64,000 nucleotides of DNA from NCBI RefSeq assembly GCF_009189165.1, contig NZ_CP045118.1, positions 4,402,001-4,466,000 of the forward strand, given 5' to 3'. The DNA is from Pseudomonas sp. SCB32. Its GTDB lineage: Bacteria; Pseudomonadota; Gammaproteobacteria; Pseudomonadales; Pseudomonadaceae. The translations under genes were made by a program, and so were the position numbers. Below the pieces are notes generated by a model. The model made no database searches. It saw only the letters and a program-made list of their open reading frames with translations, and was not told where the DNA came from. Shown piece by piece: positions 45,512 through 54,420 of this stretch (the first letter of the stretch is position 1; each line of letters begins with the position of its first letter).

Positions 45512-45931
45512 CTAGACCAGGCCCGACAGGCGCAGCAGCCACCAGATGAGGATCAGCAACTGGACGAAGAAGGCGGCGAAGCGAATCCACACCGCCAGCG
45601 GCGAAGTGCTGATCAGGTGCACCACCGACTGCACGACTCGCGCGCCCAGCAGGGTCGGCGCCAATGGATCGGTCACCAGGGTCTGGCCGGCGACCATCGC
45701 ATAGAGCAGTACGGCGGCGAACAGCGGCACGTTCTCCACGCAGTTGGCGTGGGCACGCGCCAGGCGCTGGCCGAAGGCGCCGGGCGTGTTGCTGCCGTCG
45801 GCGGCGAAGGCGTTGACCTTCATGCGGCCGCTCATCACCAACAGGCCGCGCTGGTTGACCAGCAGCAGGACCAGCAGCACGGTCCAGGCGACCAGGCCGA
45901 GCAAGGCGAAAGCGGAGGGACTCAGGGACAT
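45512..45931 (-). CDS. MAPEG-family membrane protein
   Basis: 139 residues with four membrane helices. The MAPEG pattern is seen in RLARAHANCVENVPLFAAVLLYAMVAG (near residues 56-82) and GARVVQSVVHLISTSPLAVWIRF. Eukaryotic members are glutathione transferases or leukotriene synthases; bacterial functions are mostly unknown. GGAGTCCCGC precedes the start. It sits alone between the DMT transporter and the ssu operon terminator. Confidence 0.88.
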   Translation of the reverse strand: MSLSPSAFALLGLVAWTVLLVLLLVNQRGLLVMSGRMKVNAFAADGSNTPGAFGQRLARAHANCVENVPLFAAVLLYAMVAGQTLVTDPLAPTLLGARVVQSVVHLISTSPLAVWIRFAAFFVQLLILIWWLLRLSGLV

Positions 45932-46026
45932 GCGGGACTCCTTTCTCTTGTTGGTTTGAGCGGGAGTCTAGGGGAAATAGAGTAATTGCTCTAGCCAGAG
46001 ATCACCGACGCAAAGATTGGCTCTGC

Positions 46027-46104
46027 GTAGGATGGGTGGAGCCTGCGATACCCATCGATCCCACGCCCCGCAGCATGGGTATCGCTGCGCTCCACCCATC
46101 CTAC
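46027..46104. repeat. 78-bp hairpin repeat
   Basis: GTAGGATGGGTGGAGC (46027-46042) and GCTCCACCCATCCTAC (46089-46104) are perfect complements. The inner CGATACCCAT and ATGGGTATCG also pair. The element lies upstream of the MAPEG gene and downstream of the ssu operon. A relative of its GTAGGATGG...GCGAAGCG style is at about 27990. Confidence 0.85.
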
Positions 46105-46149
46105 AAGAGCCCTCCGGACGCTTCGGCGAATTCGGAGCTCGCTTCTACG

Positions 46150-46185
46150 AAAAAGAAAACGGGCAGCCCGTCGCCGGACTGCCCG
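46150..46185 (-). terminator. terminator of the ssu operon
   Basis: On the minus strand CGGGCAG and CTGCCCG pair around a 12-base GC-rich loop, followed by TTTTCTTTTT. It lies 20 bp after ssuF. Confidence 0.88.
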
Positions 46186-46204
46186 CCCTCCTCTCTTGCT
46201 CGCA

Positions 46205-46420
46205 TCACAGCTTGGCGATGGACACCTCGGTGGATTTCACGAAGGCGATCACCTCGCTGCCAATGGCCAGTTCCAGCTCGCGCACGGAACGGGTGGTGAT
46301 CACCGAGGTGACGATGCCGGCGGCGGTCTGCACGTCGATTTCCGACAGCACATCGCCTTCGACGATTTCCTTGATGGTGCCTTTGAACTGGTTGCGGACG
46401 TTGATGGCTTTGATGGTCAT
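46205..46420 (-). CDS. ssuF: SsuF, molbindin-like TOBE protein
   Basis: 71 residues forming one TOBE/Mop domain: MTIKAINVRNQFKGTIKEIVEGDVLSEIDVQTAAGIVTSVITTRSVRELEL. Mop-type proteins bind molybdate or similar oxyanions. In Pseudomonas the last gene of ssuEADCBF encodes this protein and is needed for growth on organosulfur compounds, although its exact role is unclear. The start follows AAGGAGCTACGCC. It lies 46 bp after ssuB and before the operon terminator. Confidence 0.92.
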   Translation of the reverse strand: MTIKAINVRNQFKGTIKEIVEGDVLSEIDVQTAAGIVTSVITTRSVRELELAIGSEVIAFVKSTEVSIAKL

Positions 46421-46466
46421 GGCGTAGCTCCTTGGGAGAATGGGGGTGTCACGGATGAACGTTGGA

Positions 46467-47294
46467 TCAAAGTGCCCAGCGCAATTGCGTGGGCAGTGGG
46501 GATAGGGGTTCCGGCTCGGGCGGTTGTGCGGGCAGCGACAACACGCGTTCGAGCACTTCGGCTTCCAGCGCGGCCAGGCGCGCCGAGCCGCGAGCGCGGG
46601 GCCGGGGTAGCTCGACGGGCAGGTCCAGGCCGATCTCGCCGTCCTCGATGAGGATCACCCGGTCGGCGATGGCCACGGCTTCGCTGACGTCGTGGGTGAC
46701 CAGCAGCACGGTGAAGCCATGCTGCTGCCACAGGCGCTCGATCAATTGCTGCATCTCGATGCGGGTCAGGGCATCCAGCGCGCCCAGCGGTTCGTCGAGC
46801 AGCAGCAGGCGCGGCCGGTGGATCAGGGCGCGGGCCAGGGCCACGCGCTGCTTCTGTCCACCGGACAATCCCGCCGGCCACTCGTTGGCGCGATCGGACA
46901 GGCCGACGGCTTCCAGGGCTTCCAGCGCTTTGGCGCGCCAGTCCCCTTTCAGGCCGAGGCCGACGTTGTCGATCACTCGCTTCCAGGGCAGCAGACGCGA
47001 ATCCTGGAACATCAGGCGAGTGCCCTCGCGGGCGCTTTCCAGCGGCGCCGAGCCTGCCAGCAATTGACCTTCGCTGGCACTGTCGAGCCCGGCGAGCAGA
47101 CGCAGCAGCGTGCTCTTGCCACAACCGCTGCGGCCGACGATGGCGACGAACTGGCCGGCGGGAATACGCAGGTCGATACCCTTGAGCACCTCGCGTTCGC
47201 CGAAACGCTTGACCACGCCTTCCACCACCAGCGGGATGCCCGGCTTGAGTTGTTGCGGCCCATGCTTTGGCAACAGCGTATTCAGGGCATTCAT
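46467..47294 (-). CDS. ssuB: SsuB, alkanesulfonate ABC transporter ATPase
   Basis: 275 residues. Walker [10 protein letters not shown] is near residue 53, the signature [15 protein letters not shown] near 143 and Walker [16 protein letters not shown] near 165, with the H-loop [10 protein letters not shown]. It powers alkanesulfonate uptake with SsuA and SsuC. The frame is open far upstream through ssuC in another frame. The ATG at 47294 overlaps the ssuC stop in an ATGA and so is the coupled start. The C-terminal about 30 residues (ending [10 protein letters not shown]) go beyond the ABC fold. Confidence 0.95.
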   Translation of the reverse strand: MNALNTLLPKHGPQQLKPGIPLVVEGVVKRFGEREVLKGIDLRIPAGQFVAIVGRSGCGKSTLLRLLAGLDSASEGQLLAGSAPLESAREGTRLMFQDSRLLPWKRVIDNVGLGLKGDWRAKALEALEAVGLSDRANEWPAGLSGGQKQRVALARALIHRPRLLLLDEPLGALDALTRIEMQQLIERLWQQHGFTVLLVTHDVSEAVAIADRVILIEDGEIGLDLPVELPRPRARGSARLAALEAEVLERVLSLPAQPPEPEPLSPLPTQLRWAL

Positions 47295-48085
47295 GCGGCA
47301 CCCGCCTTGCTCTGGTAGGCCGGGTGCCAGCGCAGCCAGATACGTTCCAGGCCACGGGCGGCGAGGTCGGCCAGCTTGCCGAGCACGGCGTAGAGAAGGA
47401 TCGCCAGCACCACCACGTCGGTCTGCAGGAACTCCCGGGCGTTCATCGCCAGGTAGCCGATGCCGGCGTTGGCGGAGATGGTCTCGGCGACGATCAGGGT
47501 CAGCCACATGAAGCCCAGGGCGAAGCGCACACCGACCAGGATCGAGGGCAGCGCGCCGGGCAGGATCACCTGGCGGAACAGCCCGAAACCGGACAGCCCG
47601 TAGCTGCGCGACATTTCCAGCAGCCCTGGATCGATGTTGCGGATGCCGTGGTAAGTGTTGAGGTAGATCGGGAACAGCGTGCCGAGAGCAACCAGGAATA
47701 TCTTCGCCGACTCGTCGATGCCGAACCACAGGATCACCAACGGGATCAGCGCCAGGTGCGGCACGTTGCGGATCATCTGTACCGAACTGTCGAGGAAGCG
47801 CTCGCCCCACTGCGAAAGGCCGGTGATCAGGCCCAGGGCGAGACCGATGACGCCGCCGATGACGAAGCCGACGGCGGCGCGCCAGGTGCTGATCGCCAGG
47901 TGCTGCCAGAGCTCGCCGCTGACCACCAGGCGGTAGCCGGCCTCGGCCACCGCGCTGGGCGCGGGCAGGATGCGGCTGGAGAGCCAGCCGGTCTCCACCG
48001 CCAGTTGCCAGATCAGCACCAGGCCCACCGGCAGGGCCCAGGGCGCGAAGCGCTGGGCGATTGAATTCAGAGAGTTTCTTGCCAT
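47291..48085 (-). CDS. ssuC: SsuC, alkanesulfonate ABC transporter permease
   Basis: 264 residues with six membrane helices. The BPD-type EAA loop region ([34 protein letters not shown], near 160-193) contacts SsuB. Two ATGs are available; I chose 48085 ([13 protein letters not shown]), preceded by CAGGTGGAAAGCGAAA, over 48106. It is followed directly by ssuB (4-bp overlap). A 188-bp gap full of REP elements separates it from ssuD, unusual inside an operon. Confidence 0.95.
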   Translation of the reverse strand: MARNSLNSIAQRFAPWALPVGLVLIWQLAVETGWLSSRILPAPSAVAEAGYRLVVSGELWQHLAISTWRAAVGFVIGGVIGLALGLITGLSQWGERFLDSSVQMIRNVPHLALIPLVILWFGIDESAKIFLVALGTLFPIYLNTYHGIRNIDPGLLEMSRSYGLSGFGLFRQVILPGALPSILVGVRFALGFMWLTLIVAETISANAGIGYLAMNAREFLQTDVVVLAILLYAVLGKLADLAARGLERIWLRWHPAYQSKAGAA

Positions 48086-48109
48086 TTTCGCTTTCCACCT
48101 GTGCATCGT

Positions 48110-48272
48110 TTACTGGGCTCTCGCGTTCGCGGGAGTGACGAGACGGAGGTACCGCGCCAGCGTCATCCCCGCGAACGCGGGGACCCAGTCGTAGGGCGGA
48201 TGAAGCGGAACGCTTCATCCGCCGTTCGGGATCGGCGGCGGATAACGCTGCGCGTTATTTGCCCTACGTTTG
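48110..48272. repeat. REP-like repeats between ssuD and ssuC
   Basis: A REP pair (CTCGCGTTCGCGGGAG near 48120 and CCCCGCGAACGCGGGG near 48166) is followed by GTAGGGCGGATGAAGCGGAA palindromes and a GATAACGCTGCGCGTTATT element ending CCTACG near 48269. They lie inside the ssu operon and may modulate mRNA levels between ssuD and ssuCBF. Confidence 0.8.
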
Positions 48273-48273
48273 T

Positions 48274-49434
48274 TCAGCTCGCAGCCGCCTTGGGCAGCTT
48301 TTTAGGAGGTAGAGAATCATTGGCCACCATCTCGCCGAACGGGCTGACGTAGCCCCGCGCTTGCGGCGCCTGCGGGCGGGCGATGTCCAGATGCGGGAAG
48401 AGCAGTTCGGCGACCCGGTAGGACTCTTCCAGGTGCGGGTAGCCGGAGAAGATGAAGGTGTCGATGCCGAGGTCCGCGTACTCCTTCACGCGGGCCGCCA
48501 CGGTCGGGCCATCGCCCACCAGCGCGGTACCGGCACCGCCACGCACCAGGCCGACACCGGCCCAGAGGTTGGGGCTGACTTCCAGATTGTCCTTGCTGCC
48601 GCCGTGCAGGGCGGCCATGCGTTGCTGGCCGACGGAATCAAAGCGCGCAAGCGAGGCCTGGGCACGGGCGATGGTGTCGTCGTCCAGGTGAGAGATCAGG
48701 CGGTCAGCGGCCTGCCAGGCCTCCTCGTTGGTCTCGCGGACGATCACGTGCAGGCGGATGCCGAAGCGCACGCTGCGGCCCTGTCTGGCAGCCTTCTCGC
48801 GCACCTGGGCGATCTTCTCGGCGACGGCGGCCGGCGGCTCACCCCAGGTCAGGTACAGCTCGACCTGCTCGGCGGCGAGGTCCTGGGCGGCATCGGAAGA
48901 GCCGCCGAAATACAGCGGCGGACGCGGCTGCTGGATCGGCGGATAGAGCAGCTTGGCACCCTTCACTTGCAGGTGCTTGCCGTCGTAGTCGACGGTCTCG
49001 CCTTCCAGCACGCGGCGCCAGATGCGGGTGAATTCAACCGAGGCCTCGTAGCGTTCGGCGTGGCTCAGGTGCAGGCCGTCACCGGCCAGTTCGTCCGGGT
49101 CGCCGCCAGTCACCAGGTTGAACAGCGCGCGCCCGCCGGAGAGCCGATCGAGGGTTGCGGCCTGGCGAGCGGCCACGGTCGGGGAAATGATGCCCGGACG
49201 CAGGGCGACCAGGAACTTCAGGCGCTGGGTCACCGGGATCAGCGAGGCGGCGACCAGCCAGGAGTCCTCGCAGGAGCGGCCGGTGGGGATCAGCACGCCG
49301 CCGAAACCAAGGCGGTCGGCAGCCTGGGCGACCTGTTGCAGATAACCGTGGTCCACGGCGCGGGCGCCTTCTGCGGTGCCCAGGTAGTGGCCGTCGCCGT
49401 GGGTCGGCAGGAACCAGAAGATGTTCAGACTCAT
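48274..49434 (-). CDS. ssuD: SsuD, FMNH2-dependent alkanesulfonate monooxygenase
   Basis: 386 residues, bacterial luciferase-like TIM barrel. [19 protein letters not shown] starts the family, and [35 protein letters not shown] (near 96-130) is the luciferase-family core. [19 protein letters not shown] and [19 protein letters not shown] finish it. It cleaves C1-C14 alkanesulfonates to aldehyde and sulfite with FMNH2 from SsuE. The frame runs on upstream into repeats; the ATG at 49434 is the family start. Confidence 0.97.
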   Translation of the reverse strand: MSLNIFWFLPTHGDGHYLGTAEGARAVDHGYLQQVAQAADRLGFGGVLIPTGRSCEDSWLVAASLIPVTQRLKFLVALRPGIISPTVAARQAATLDRLSGGRALFNLVTGGDPDELAGDGLHLSHAERYEASVEFTRIWRRVLEGETVDYDGKHLQVKGAKLLYPPIQQPRPPLYFGGSSDAAQDLAAEQVELYLTWGEPPAAVAEKIAQVREKAARQGRSVRFGIRLHVIVRETNEEAWQAADRLISHLDDDTIARAQASLARFDSVGQQRMAALHGGSKDNLEVSPNLWAGVGLVRGGAGTALVGDGPTVAARVKEYADLGIDTFIFSGYPHLEESYRVAELLFPHLDIARPQAPQARGYVSPFGEMVANDSLPPKKLPKAAAS

Positions 49435-49504
49435 CGCAGTAACTCCAGATAAGCGCGCCGGCGTGGCGTAGCCGCGCGATGAAAAGTGTCGGTTCAAGGT
49501 TTTT

Positions 49505-49583
49505 CTGGGTTCCCGCGCTCGAGGGAATGACGCCGGGGAGTACGGTGCCCGCCCCGTCATTCCCGCGCACGCGGGAACCCAAT
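49505..49583. repeat. REP-like pair between ssuA and ssuD
   Basis: GTTCCCGCGCTCGAGGGAAT near 49511 and the inverted ATTCCCGCGCACGCGGGAAC near 49559 form a REP pair within the 155-bp ssuA-ssuD gap. It is a second REP insertion inside the operon. Confidence 0.78.
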
Positions 49584-49589
49584 GAACAG

Positions 49590-50555
49590 TTACTGGGCGG
49601 CAGCGACCTTGGCCGGTGCCGTCCACACCACGTCCTTGATGCTCAGCGCCTTCGGGATCAGCTTCAGCTGGGTGAAGGTGTCGGCGATCTTCTGCTGCGC
49701 GGCGGTGACTTCCGGGGTGATCGGCTGGGCGCCGTAGCCCTGGCGTTTCACGGCAGTGAGGGTGATGTCCGCCGGCAGGCCGAGCAGCGGCGCGACCTGG
49801 TCGGTGACCTGCTGCGGGTTGTGCTGCGACCACTCGCCTACCGAGCGCACTTCGTCGATCAGGGTGGTGATCACCTGCGGGTGGTGGTCCGCGTAGAGGC
49901 GGGTCGCCAGGTAGAACTGGTGGTTATCCACAAGACCGGTGCCGTCGACCAGGGTGCGGGCAGAAAGCTGCTTCTCGGCGGCGGCCTGGTACGGGTCCCA
50001 GATCACCCAGGCGTCGACGCTGCCGCGCTCGAAGGCGGCGCGGGCGTCGGCCGGCGGCAGGTAGACAGGCTGGATATCGGTGTACTTCAGGCCGGCCTTC
50101 TCCAGGGCGCGCACCAGCAGGTAGTGCACGTTGGAGCCCTTGTTCAGGACGACCTTCTTACCCTTGAGTTCGGCGACGGATTTGATCGGCGAATCCTTGG
50201 GCAGGAGGATCGCTTCGCTGCTCGGCGCTGGCGGTTCGTGGGCGACGTAGACCAGATCAGCGCCAGCGGCCTGGGCGAACACCGGCGGGGTTTCGCCGGT
50301 GACGCCGAAGTCGATGCTGCCGACGTTCAGGCCTTCCAGCAGCTGCGGGCCGCCGGGGAATTCGGTCCATTGCACCTTGACGCCCTGCTCGGCCAGGCGC
50401 TTCTCCAGCGTACCGCGGGCCTTGAGCAGCACCAGGGTGCCGTATTTCTGGTAGCCGATACGCAGGGTACCGGGTTGTTCTTGCGCCTGGGCGTTGTAGG
50501 ACAGGGCCGCGATCAGCAGGGCCGCCAGTCCACTACGCAAAGTGAGGGTCCGCAT
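49590..50555 (-). CDS. ssuA: SsuA, alkanesulfonate-binding periplasmic protein
   Basis: 321 residues with a signal peptide ending near SYNAQAQEQ (about residue 24). The mature protein has the SsuA/TauA pattern [47 protein letters not shown] and [22 protein letters not shown]. It delivers sulfonates to SsuBC. GGAGCACTCCC overlaps the start region. It is downstream of ssuE with a gap of 136 bp. Confidence 0.95.
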   Translation of the reverse strand: MRTLTLRSGLAALLIAALSYNAQAQEQPGTLRIGYQKYGTLVLLKARGTLEKRLAEQGVKVQWTEFPGGPQLLEGLNVGSIDFGVTGETPPVFAQAAGADLVYVAHEPPAPSSEAILLPKDSPIKSVAELKGKKVVLNKGSNVHYLLVRALEKAGLKYTDIQPVYLPPADARAAFERGSVDAWVIWDPYQAAAEKQLSARTLVDGTGLVDNHQFYLATRLYADHHPQVITTLIDEVRSVGEWSQHNPQQVTDQVAPLLGLPADITLTAVKRQGYGAQPITPEVTAAQQKIADTFTQLKLIPKALSIKDVVWTAPAKVAAAQ

Positions 50556-50691
50556 GGGAGTGCTCCTTTATCGAGTGTGCTTGCCGGACCTGCGGTCCCG
50601 TTATCGGGACAGTAAGGGCCTTGTCGTGTTGTCCGGGAATCGTCGCCTGCCGGGTCGGGGCTTGGCGTTCGTCTCCCTGAGATGTCTTGGT

Positions 50692-51285
50692 TCAGATGCT
50701 CCAGCGGGCGTTGATCAGCCGTTCGTTGAGCAGGTTCGGGTCGATGGGTTTGGGACGGCGTGCCAGGGCGCCGTGGAACTGTTCCAGGGCATCCAGCAGG
50801 CGATGCTCCAGGGCCGGGTCGAGGCGTGCCGGGGCGTTGCCTTCGGGGTATTGCACCTGGTTGTCCTCGGCGAACACGCCGTGCAGGGTTTCCTGGGCCT
50901 TGAGCGCGGCGAGCACGGGCTTGAGCGCGTAGTCCACCGCCAGCATGTGGGCGTTGCTGCCGCCGGTGGCCAGGGGCAGCACTACCTTGTGGCTCAACGC
51001 CCGCTCCGGCAGCAGGTCCAGCAGGACCTTCAGCGCGCCGGCGATGGACGCCTTGTACACCGGCGTGGCGACCACCAGGCCATCGGCACGGGCCACCTGC
51101 TCGATCAGCTCGATGACTCGCGGGCTGTCGAAGCGCGCATGCAGCAGGTCCTCGGCGGGGAAGTCGCGCACGCCGTAGGAACGCACTTCGGCGCCGTGGG
51201 CGTGCAGCCAGTTCCGCGCGACGTCCACCAGGACGCCGGAACGGGAACGCTGGCTGGGGCTGCCGGCAAGGGTGACTACGTACAT
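50692..51285 (-). CDS. ssuE: SsuE, NAD(P)H-dependent FMN reductase
   Basis: 197 residues, flavodoxin-like NADPH-FMN reductase: [23 protein letters not shown] binds the FMN phosphate, and [24 protein letters not shown] is the family core near 70-95. It supplies FMNH2 to SsuD. It is the first gene of ssuEADCBF; ATAAGGAATCGCGCAG precedes the start. The AT-rich region upstream is the likely sulfur-starvation promoter. Confidence 0.95.
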   Translation of the reverse strand: MYVVTLAGSPSQRSRSGVLVDVARNWLHAHGAEVRSYGVRDFPAEDLLHARFDSPRVIELIEQVARADGLVVATPVYKASIAGALKVLLDLLPERALSHKVVLPLATGGSNAHMLAVDYALKPVLAALKAQETLHGVFAEDNQVQYPEGNAPARLDPALEHRLLDALEQFHGALARRPKPIDPNLLNERLINARWSI

Positions 51286-51426
51286 CTGCGCGATTCCTTA
51301 TAACGATTAGAGCGATTTAATAAACGCCCTGCTAACCAATGTGCATAGACCTTAACAGTCCATCTAATATTCCAATAAATGTTATTTATTCATTTGGTTA
51401 TTCTTTTTTGTTAGATATTGAAGGGG
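51286..51426 (-). promoter_or_regulatory. AT-rich ssuE upstream region
   Basis: About 125 bp far richer in A+T than its surroundings. It contains TGTGCATAG (51340-51348) and ATTTGGTTAT (51392-51401). The same two words occur on the opposite strand upstream of lsfA at nearly the same spacing (52 versus 49 bp between word starts). CysB-dependent activation is expected for this operon from known Pseudomonas biology, but I cannot place a CysB site with certainty. Confidence 0.5.
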
Positions 51427-51526
51427 GGGCGCGCCATGCGCGCGAATCGCGGGCATGGCCCGCTCCTACGGGTGGAATCCTGGTGCAGACGTAGGGCGTA
51501 CAACGGTTCGCGGTTGTACGCCCTAC
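51427..51526. repeat. two palindromes between the sulfonate ABC operon and ssuE
   Basis: 51427-51471 is a diverged copy of the 47-bp repeat seen at 18454 and 22346. GTAGGGCGTACAAC (51491-51504) and GTTGTACGCCCTAC (51513-51526) form a perfect 14-bp stem. They lie just after the ATPase gene and may end its transcript. Confidence 0.8.
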
Positions 51527-51538
51527 GCCCGTGCAGGA

Positions 51539-52291
51539 TCAGATCACATGGGACTGCTGCAGCTCGGTCAGCGCTTCGCCGCGCAGGTAAGCCAGTTCCA
51601 CCGCACGGCGGTCGCGCGGGCGTGGCAAGGGGACGGGGAATTCGCGGCGCAGGCGGCTGGGGCTGCCGCCCAGCAGCAGGACGCGGTCGCTGAGGTAGAA
51701 GGCTTCGTCCAGGTCGTGGGTAACCAGCAGGATGCTGATGTCGTACTCCACCGCCAGGTCCTGGATCAGGTCCTGCAGGCGGATGCGGGTGAAGGCGTCC
51801 ACCGCGCTGAAGGGTTCGTCCAGCAGCAGTACCTGCGGCCGACCGTAGAGGCCCCGGGCGATGGCCGCGCGCTGGGCCATGCCGCCGGAGAGCTGTTTGG
51901 GCAGCAGGTCGCCCTTGCCCTCCAGCCCCACGTCGCGCAGCAGGTGCTCGATGCGGTGATCGTCCGCCAGCCAGCCGTCGGCGAAGCCGATGTTCTGCGC
52001 CACCGTCAGCCAGGGCAGCAGGCGCGGCTCCTGGAACACCACGCCGATGCCACCGCCACCACGGCCAGAATCGCCGCCCGGGCCGAAGCCCAGCAGCGGG
52101 TTTCGATCCAGCACCCCGCTGAACTCGGCGTCCAGCCCGGCGGCGATACGCAGCAAGGTGCTCTTGCCGCAGCCGCTGGGGCCGAGCAGGCTGACCACTT
52201 CGCCCGGAGCAAGGCTCAGGCTGACGTCGTCCAGCACCTTCACGCCGGAGAAGCTCTTGCGGATATCGCGCAGTTCCAGCAAAGCGCTCAT
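51539..52291 (-). CDS. sulfonate-type ABC transporter ATPase (second system)
   Basis: 250 residues, SsuB/TauB family. Walker A GPSGCGKST is near residue 37, the signature LSGGMAQRAAIARGL near 134 and Walker B VLLLDEPFSAVDAFT near 157. A glycine-rich stretch (GFGPGGDSGRGGGGIGVVF) lies between Walker A and the Q-loop and looks like an insertion relative to SsuB. The start at 52291 shares its A with the permease stop (TGATG), so I rejected the longer frame to 52327. It ends the second transporter operon. Confidence 0.9.
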   Translation of the reverse strand: MSALLELRDIRKSFSGVKVLDDVSLSLAPGEVVSLLGPSGCGKSTLLRIAAGLDAEFSGVLDRNPLLGFGPGGDSGRGGGGIGVVFQEPRLLPWLTVAQNIGFADGWLADDHRIEHLLRDVGLEGKGDLLPKQLSGGMAQRAAIARGLYGRPQVLLLDEPFSAVDAFTRIRLQDLIQDLAVEYDISILLVTHDLDEAFYLSDRVLLLGGSPSRLRREFPVPLPRPRDRRAVELAYLRGEALTELQQSHVI

Positions 52292-53127
52292 CAGGCGTCT
52301 CCATTGCCCAGGAAGGTGTCGCGCCAAGCCAGCGCGCGGGACTCCAGCGCCTTGAGCAGGCTGTCACTGAGCTTGCCGAGCACCGCCAGCACCAGGATGG
52401 CGGCAATGACGATGTCCGGCCGCGACGTCTCCCGGCCGTCGCTGAGCAAATAGCCCAACCCCTGGGTGGCGGCGATCAGTTCGGCGGCGACAAGGAACAT
52501 CCAGCTCAGGCTCAGCGCGCCGCGCAACCCGGTGAACAGGCTCGGCAGCGCCGCCGGAAGGAGAATGCGCCGCACCAGGGCGAAGGGCGACAGGTGATAC
52601 AGGCGCCCCAGCTCCACCCACTTGCGGTCGACGTTACGCACGCCGGCCACCAATGCGAGATACACCGGGAAGAACGCGCCGAGGGCGATCAGCACGATCT
52701 TCGGCGTCTCGTCGATGCCCAGCCAGAGCAGCAACAGCGGTACCCAGGCGAGGCTGGGGATTGCCCGCAGCGCCTGGAAGGTCGGCTCCAGATAGGCCTC
52801 GGCACGCTGGCTGAGGCCGACCCAGGTGCCAATCAGGATGGCCGCCGCAGTACCTATGGAGAAGCCGGCGGCCACTCGAGCAAGACTCGCCGCCACATGC
52901 TTCCAGAGCTCGCCCTGGGCCAGTTGCCAGAGTGTCAGCGCGACGCTGCTGGGCGCCGGCATCTGGTGCTCGGCTAGCCAGCCGACGCGCACGGCCAGCT
53001 CCAGCGCGGCACAGAGCAGCAATGGCAGCAACCAGGCGCGCCAGCTCAAGCGGGGCCAGCGCAGTTTCAGTGCGCGGTGCTGGCGGGCGAGGCGCAGGCT
53101 CTGGGTCGGCAGGCTCTGGAGTGGCAT
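52291..53127 (-). CDS. sulfonate-type ABC transporter permease (second system)
   Basis: 278 residues with six membrane helices, the same family as SsuC. LGRLYHLSPFALVRRILLPAALPSLFTGLRGALS (near 170-203) is the ATPase-contact loop. The N-terminus has an extra basic region (about 30 residues) before the first helix. It begins 3 bp after the stop of the binding-protein gene and overlaps the ATPase start. The substrate is not known; a sulfonate or sulfate ester is likely from the neighbours. Confidence 0.9.
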   Translation of the reverse strand: MPLQSLPTQSLRLARQHRALKLRWPRLSWRAWLLPLLLCAALELAVRVGWLAEHQMPAPSSVALTLWQLAQGELWKHVAASLARVAAGFSIGTAAAILIGTWVGLSQRAEAYLEPTFQALRAIPSLAWVPLLLLWLGIDETPKIVLIALGAFFPVYLALVAGVRNVDRKWVELGRLYHLSPFALVRRILLPAALPSLFTGLRGALSLSWMFLVAAELIAATQGLGYLLSDGRETSRPDIVIAAILVLAVLGKLSDSLLKALESRALAWRDTFLGNGDA

Positions 53128-53130
53128 GGA

Positions 53131-54144
53131 TTATTGCTCCGCCTTGGCGACGGCAGGTTTGCCGATCACTTCACCGGCCAGTTGCGGAGCGATCAGCTGA
53201 TCGACCACGGCAGTGACGTCGGTCCCCGGACGCACCAGTTGCTCGTCCACCAGGATGGGCGCGGCGGCCTTCAGCGCGGCGATCTGCTCGGCGCCTGGCA
53301 GCGGCTGGCTGAAGTCGGTGCGCGAGAGTTGCAGCCTGGCCACTTCCAGCGGCAGCTTGGCTTCCTCGGCGAGCAGCTTGGCGGTCTCCTCCGGATGGGC
53401 GATGGCCCACTGGCGCGCTTCTTCATAGGCGGCGATGACCTGCCTGATCAGCTCAGGCTGCTCTTGCTCGAACTTCTCGGTGACGCTGAGCACGCCGTAG
53501 CTGTTGAAGTCGAGGTTGCGGCACAGCAGCCGCGAACCGGCCTGCAACTCGCTGGCGGCCATGTGCGGATCGAGGCCGGCCCAGGCGTCCACCCTGCCCT
53601 GCTCCAGCGCGGCGCGGCCGTCCGGGTGCTGCAGGTGGACGATCTCGACGTCGCTCTTGTCCAGCCCCGCCTGCTGCAGGCTGCGCAGCAGGAACAGGTA
53701 GGGGTCGGTGCCCTTGGTGGCGGCGATCTTCTTGCCCTTGAGGTCGGCGACGGACGTGAGCGGCGAATCCTTGGGCACCACCAGCGCGGTCCACTCCGGG
53801 CGGCTGGCGATGTAGACGGTCTTCAGCGGGCTGCCATTGGCGCGGCTGAGTACGGCGGCCAACCCTGCGGTGGAGGCGAAATCGGTACTGCCGGCGTTGA
53901 GGTATTCCAGCGAGCGGTTGCTGCCCTGGCTGAACACCCAGCGCACTTGCGTGCCTTGCGGCTTGAGGGACTTTTCCAGCCAGCCGAAATGCTTGAGCAC
54001 CAGGCTGGTGGGCGCGTAGTAGGCGTAGTCCAACCGCACCTCTTTCGGTGCGTCGGCGGCTTGGGCGAAGCTGTTGCAGGCGCCGATCGGCAGGCTCGCG
54101 AGAAGAGCGACGGCCAGGCTGCGGCGCCAGGTGGAATGACCCAT
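53131..54144 (-). CDS. sulfonate/taurine-type periplasmic binding protein (second system)
   Basis: 337 residues. The signal peptide ends near NSFAQAADA (about residue 30). The SsuA/TauA-like fold shows LDYAYYAPTSLVLKHFGWLEKSL, STDFASTAGLAAVLSRANG and KGKKIAATKGTDPYLFLLRSLQQAG. It differs from SsuA at the ligand-contact positions I can compare (STAGL in place of VTGET), which suggests a different ligand. The gene starts the three-gene unit, with GCCAAGGAGAACGACC before its ATG. lsfA lies upstream on the same strand. Confidence 0.88.
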   Translation of the reverse strand: MGHSTWRRSLAVALLASLPIGACNSFAQAADAPKEVRLDYAYYAPTSLVLKHFGWLEKSLKPQGTQVRWVFSQGSNRSLEYLNAGSTDFASTAGLAAVLSRANGSPLKTVYIASRPEWTALVVPKDSPLTSVADLKGKKIAATKGTDPYLFLLRSLQQAGLDKSDVEIVHLQHPDGRAALEQGRVDAWAGLDPHMAASELQAGSRLLCRNLDFNSYGVLSVTEKFEQEQPELIRQVIAAYEEARQWAIAHPEETAKLLAEEAKLPLEVARLQLSRTDFSQPLPGAEQIAALKAAAPILVDEQLVRPGTDVTAVVDQLIAPQLAGEVIGKPAVAKAEQ

Positions 54145-54240
54145 GGTCGTTCTCCTTGGCGTGGGCTGACGTCTTCTCCCCGTGTGGCGGGCAAGTCAGA
54201 ACTGGAAGAAAAAAGCGCGGCGTGGTCCGCGTGAAAACTG

Positions 54241-54267
54241 AAAAGAATGGGCCGGCGAACCGGCCCC
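54241..54267 (-). terminator. terminator downstream of lsfA
   Basis: GGGCCGG and CCGGCCC pair around CGAA. The minus-strand side continues ATTCTTTTCAGTTTT. It lies about 155 bp after the lsfA stop and before the binding-protein gene, separating the two units. The rest of 54145-54420 shows nothing further. Confidence 0.75.
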
Positions 54268-54420
54268 ATTACCCTGCTCGAGGTTGAAACTTCGAGACCC
54301 GGAGCGCGCGAGCTGGAGCCAGGCAAGGCGCCAGCGGCAGTGAGAACGGAGTGTGCTACGGCACATGAGCATCTCGCTGTCGCTGGCAACGCAGGCTGGC
54401 CGACGCGCAGCCGCTTCGAA

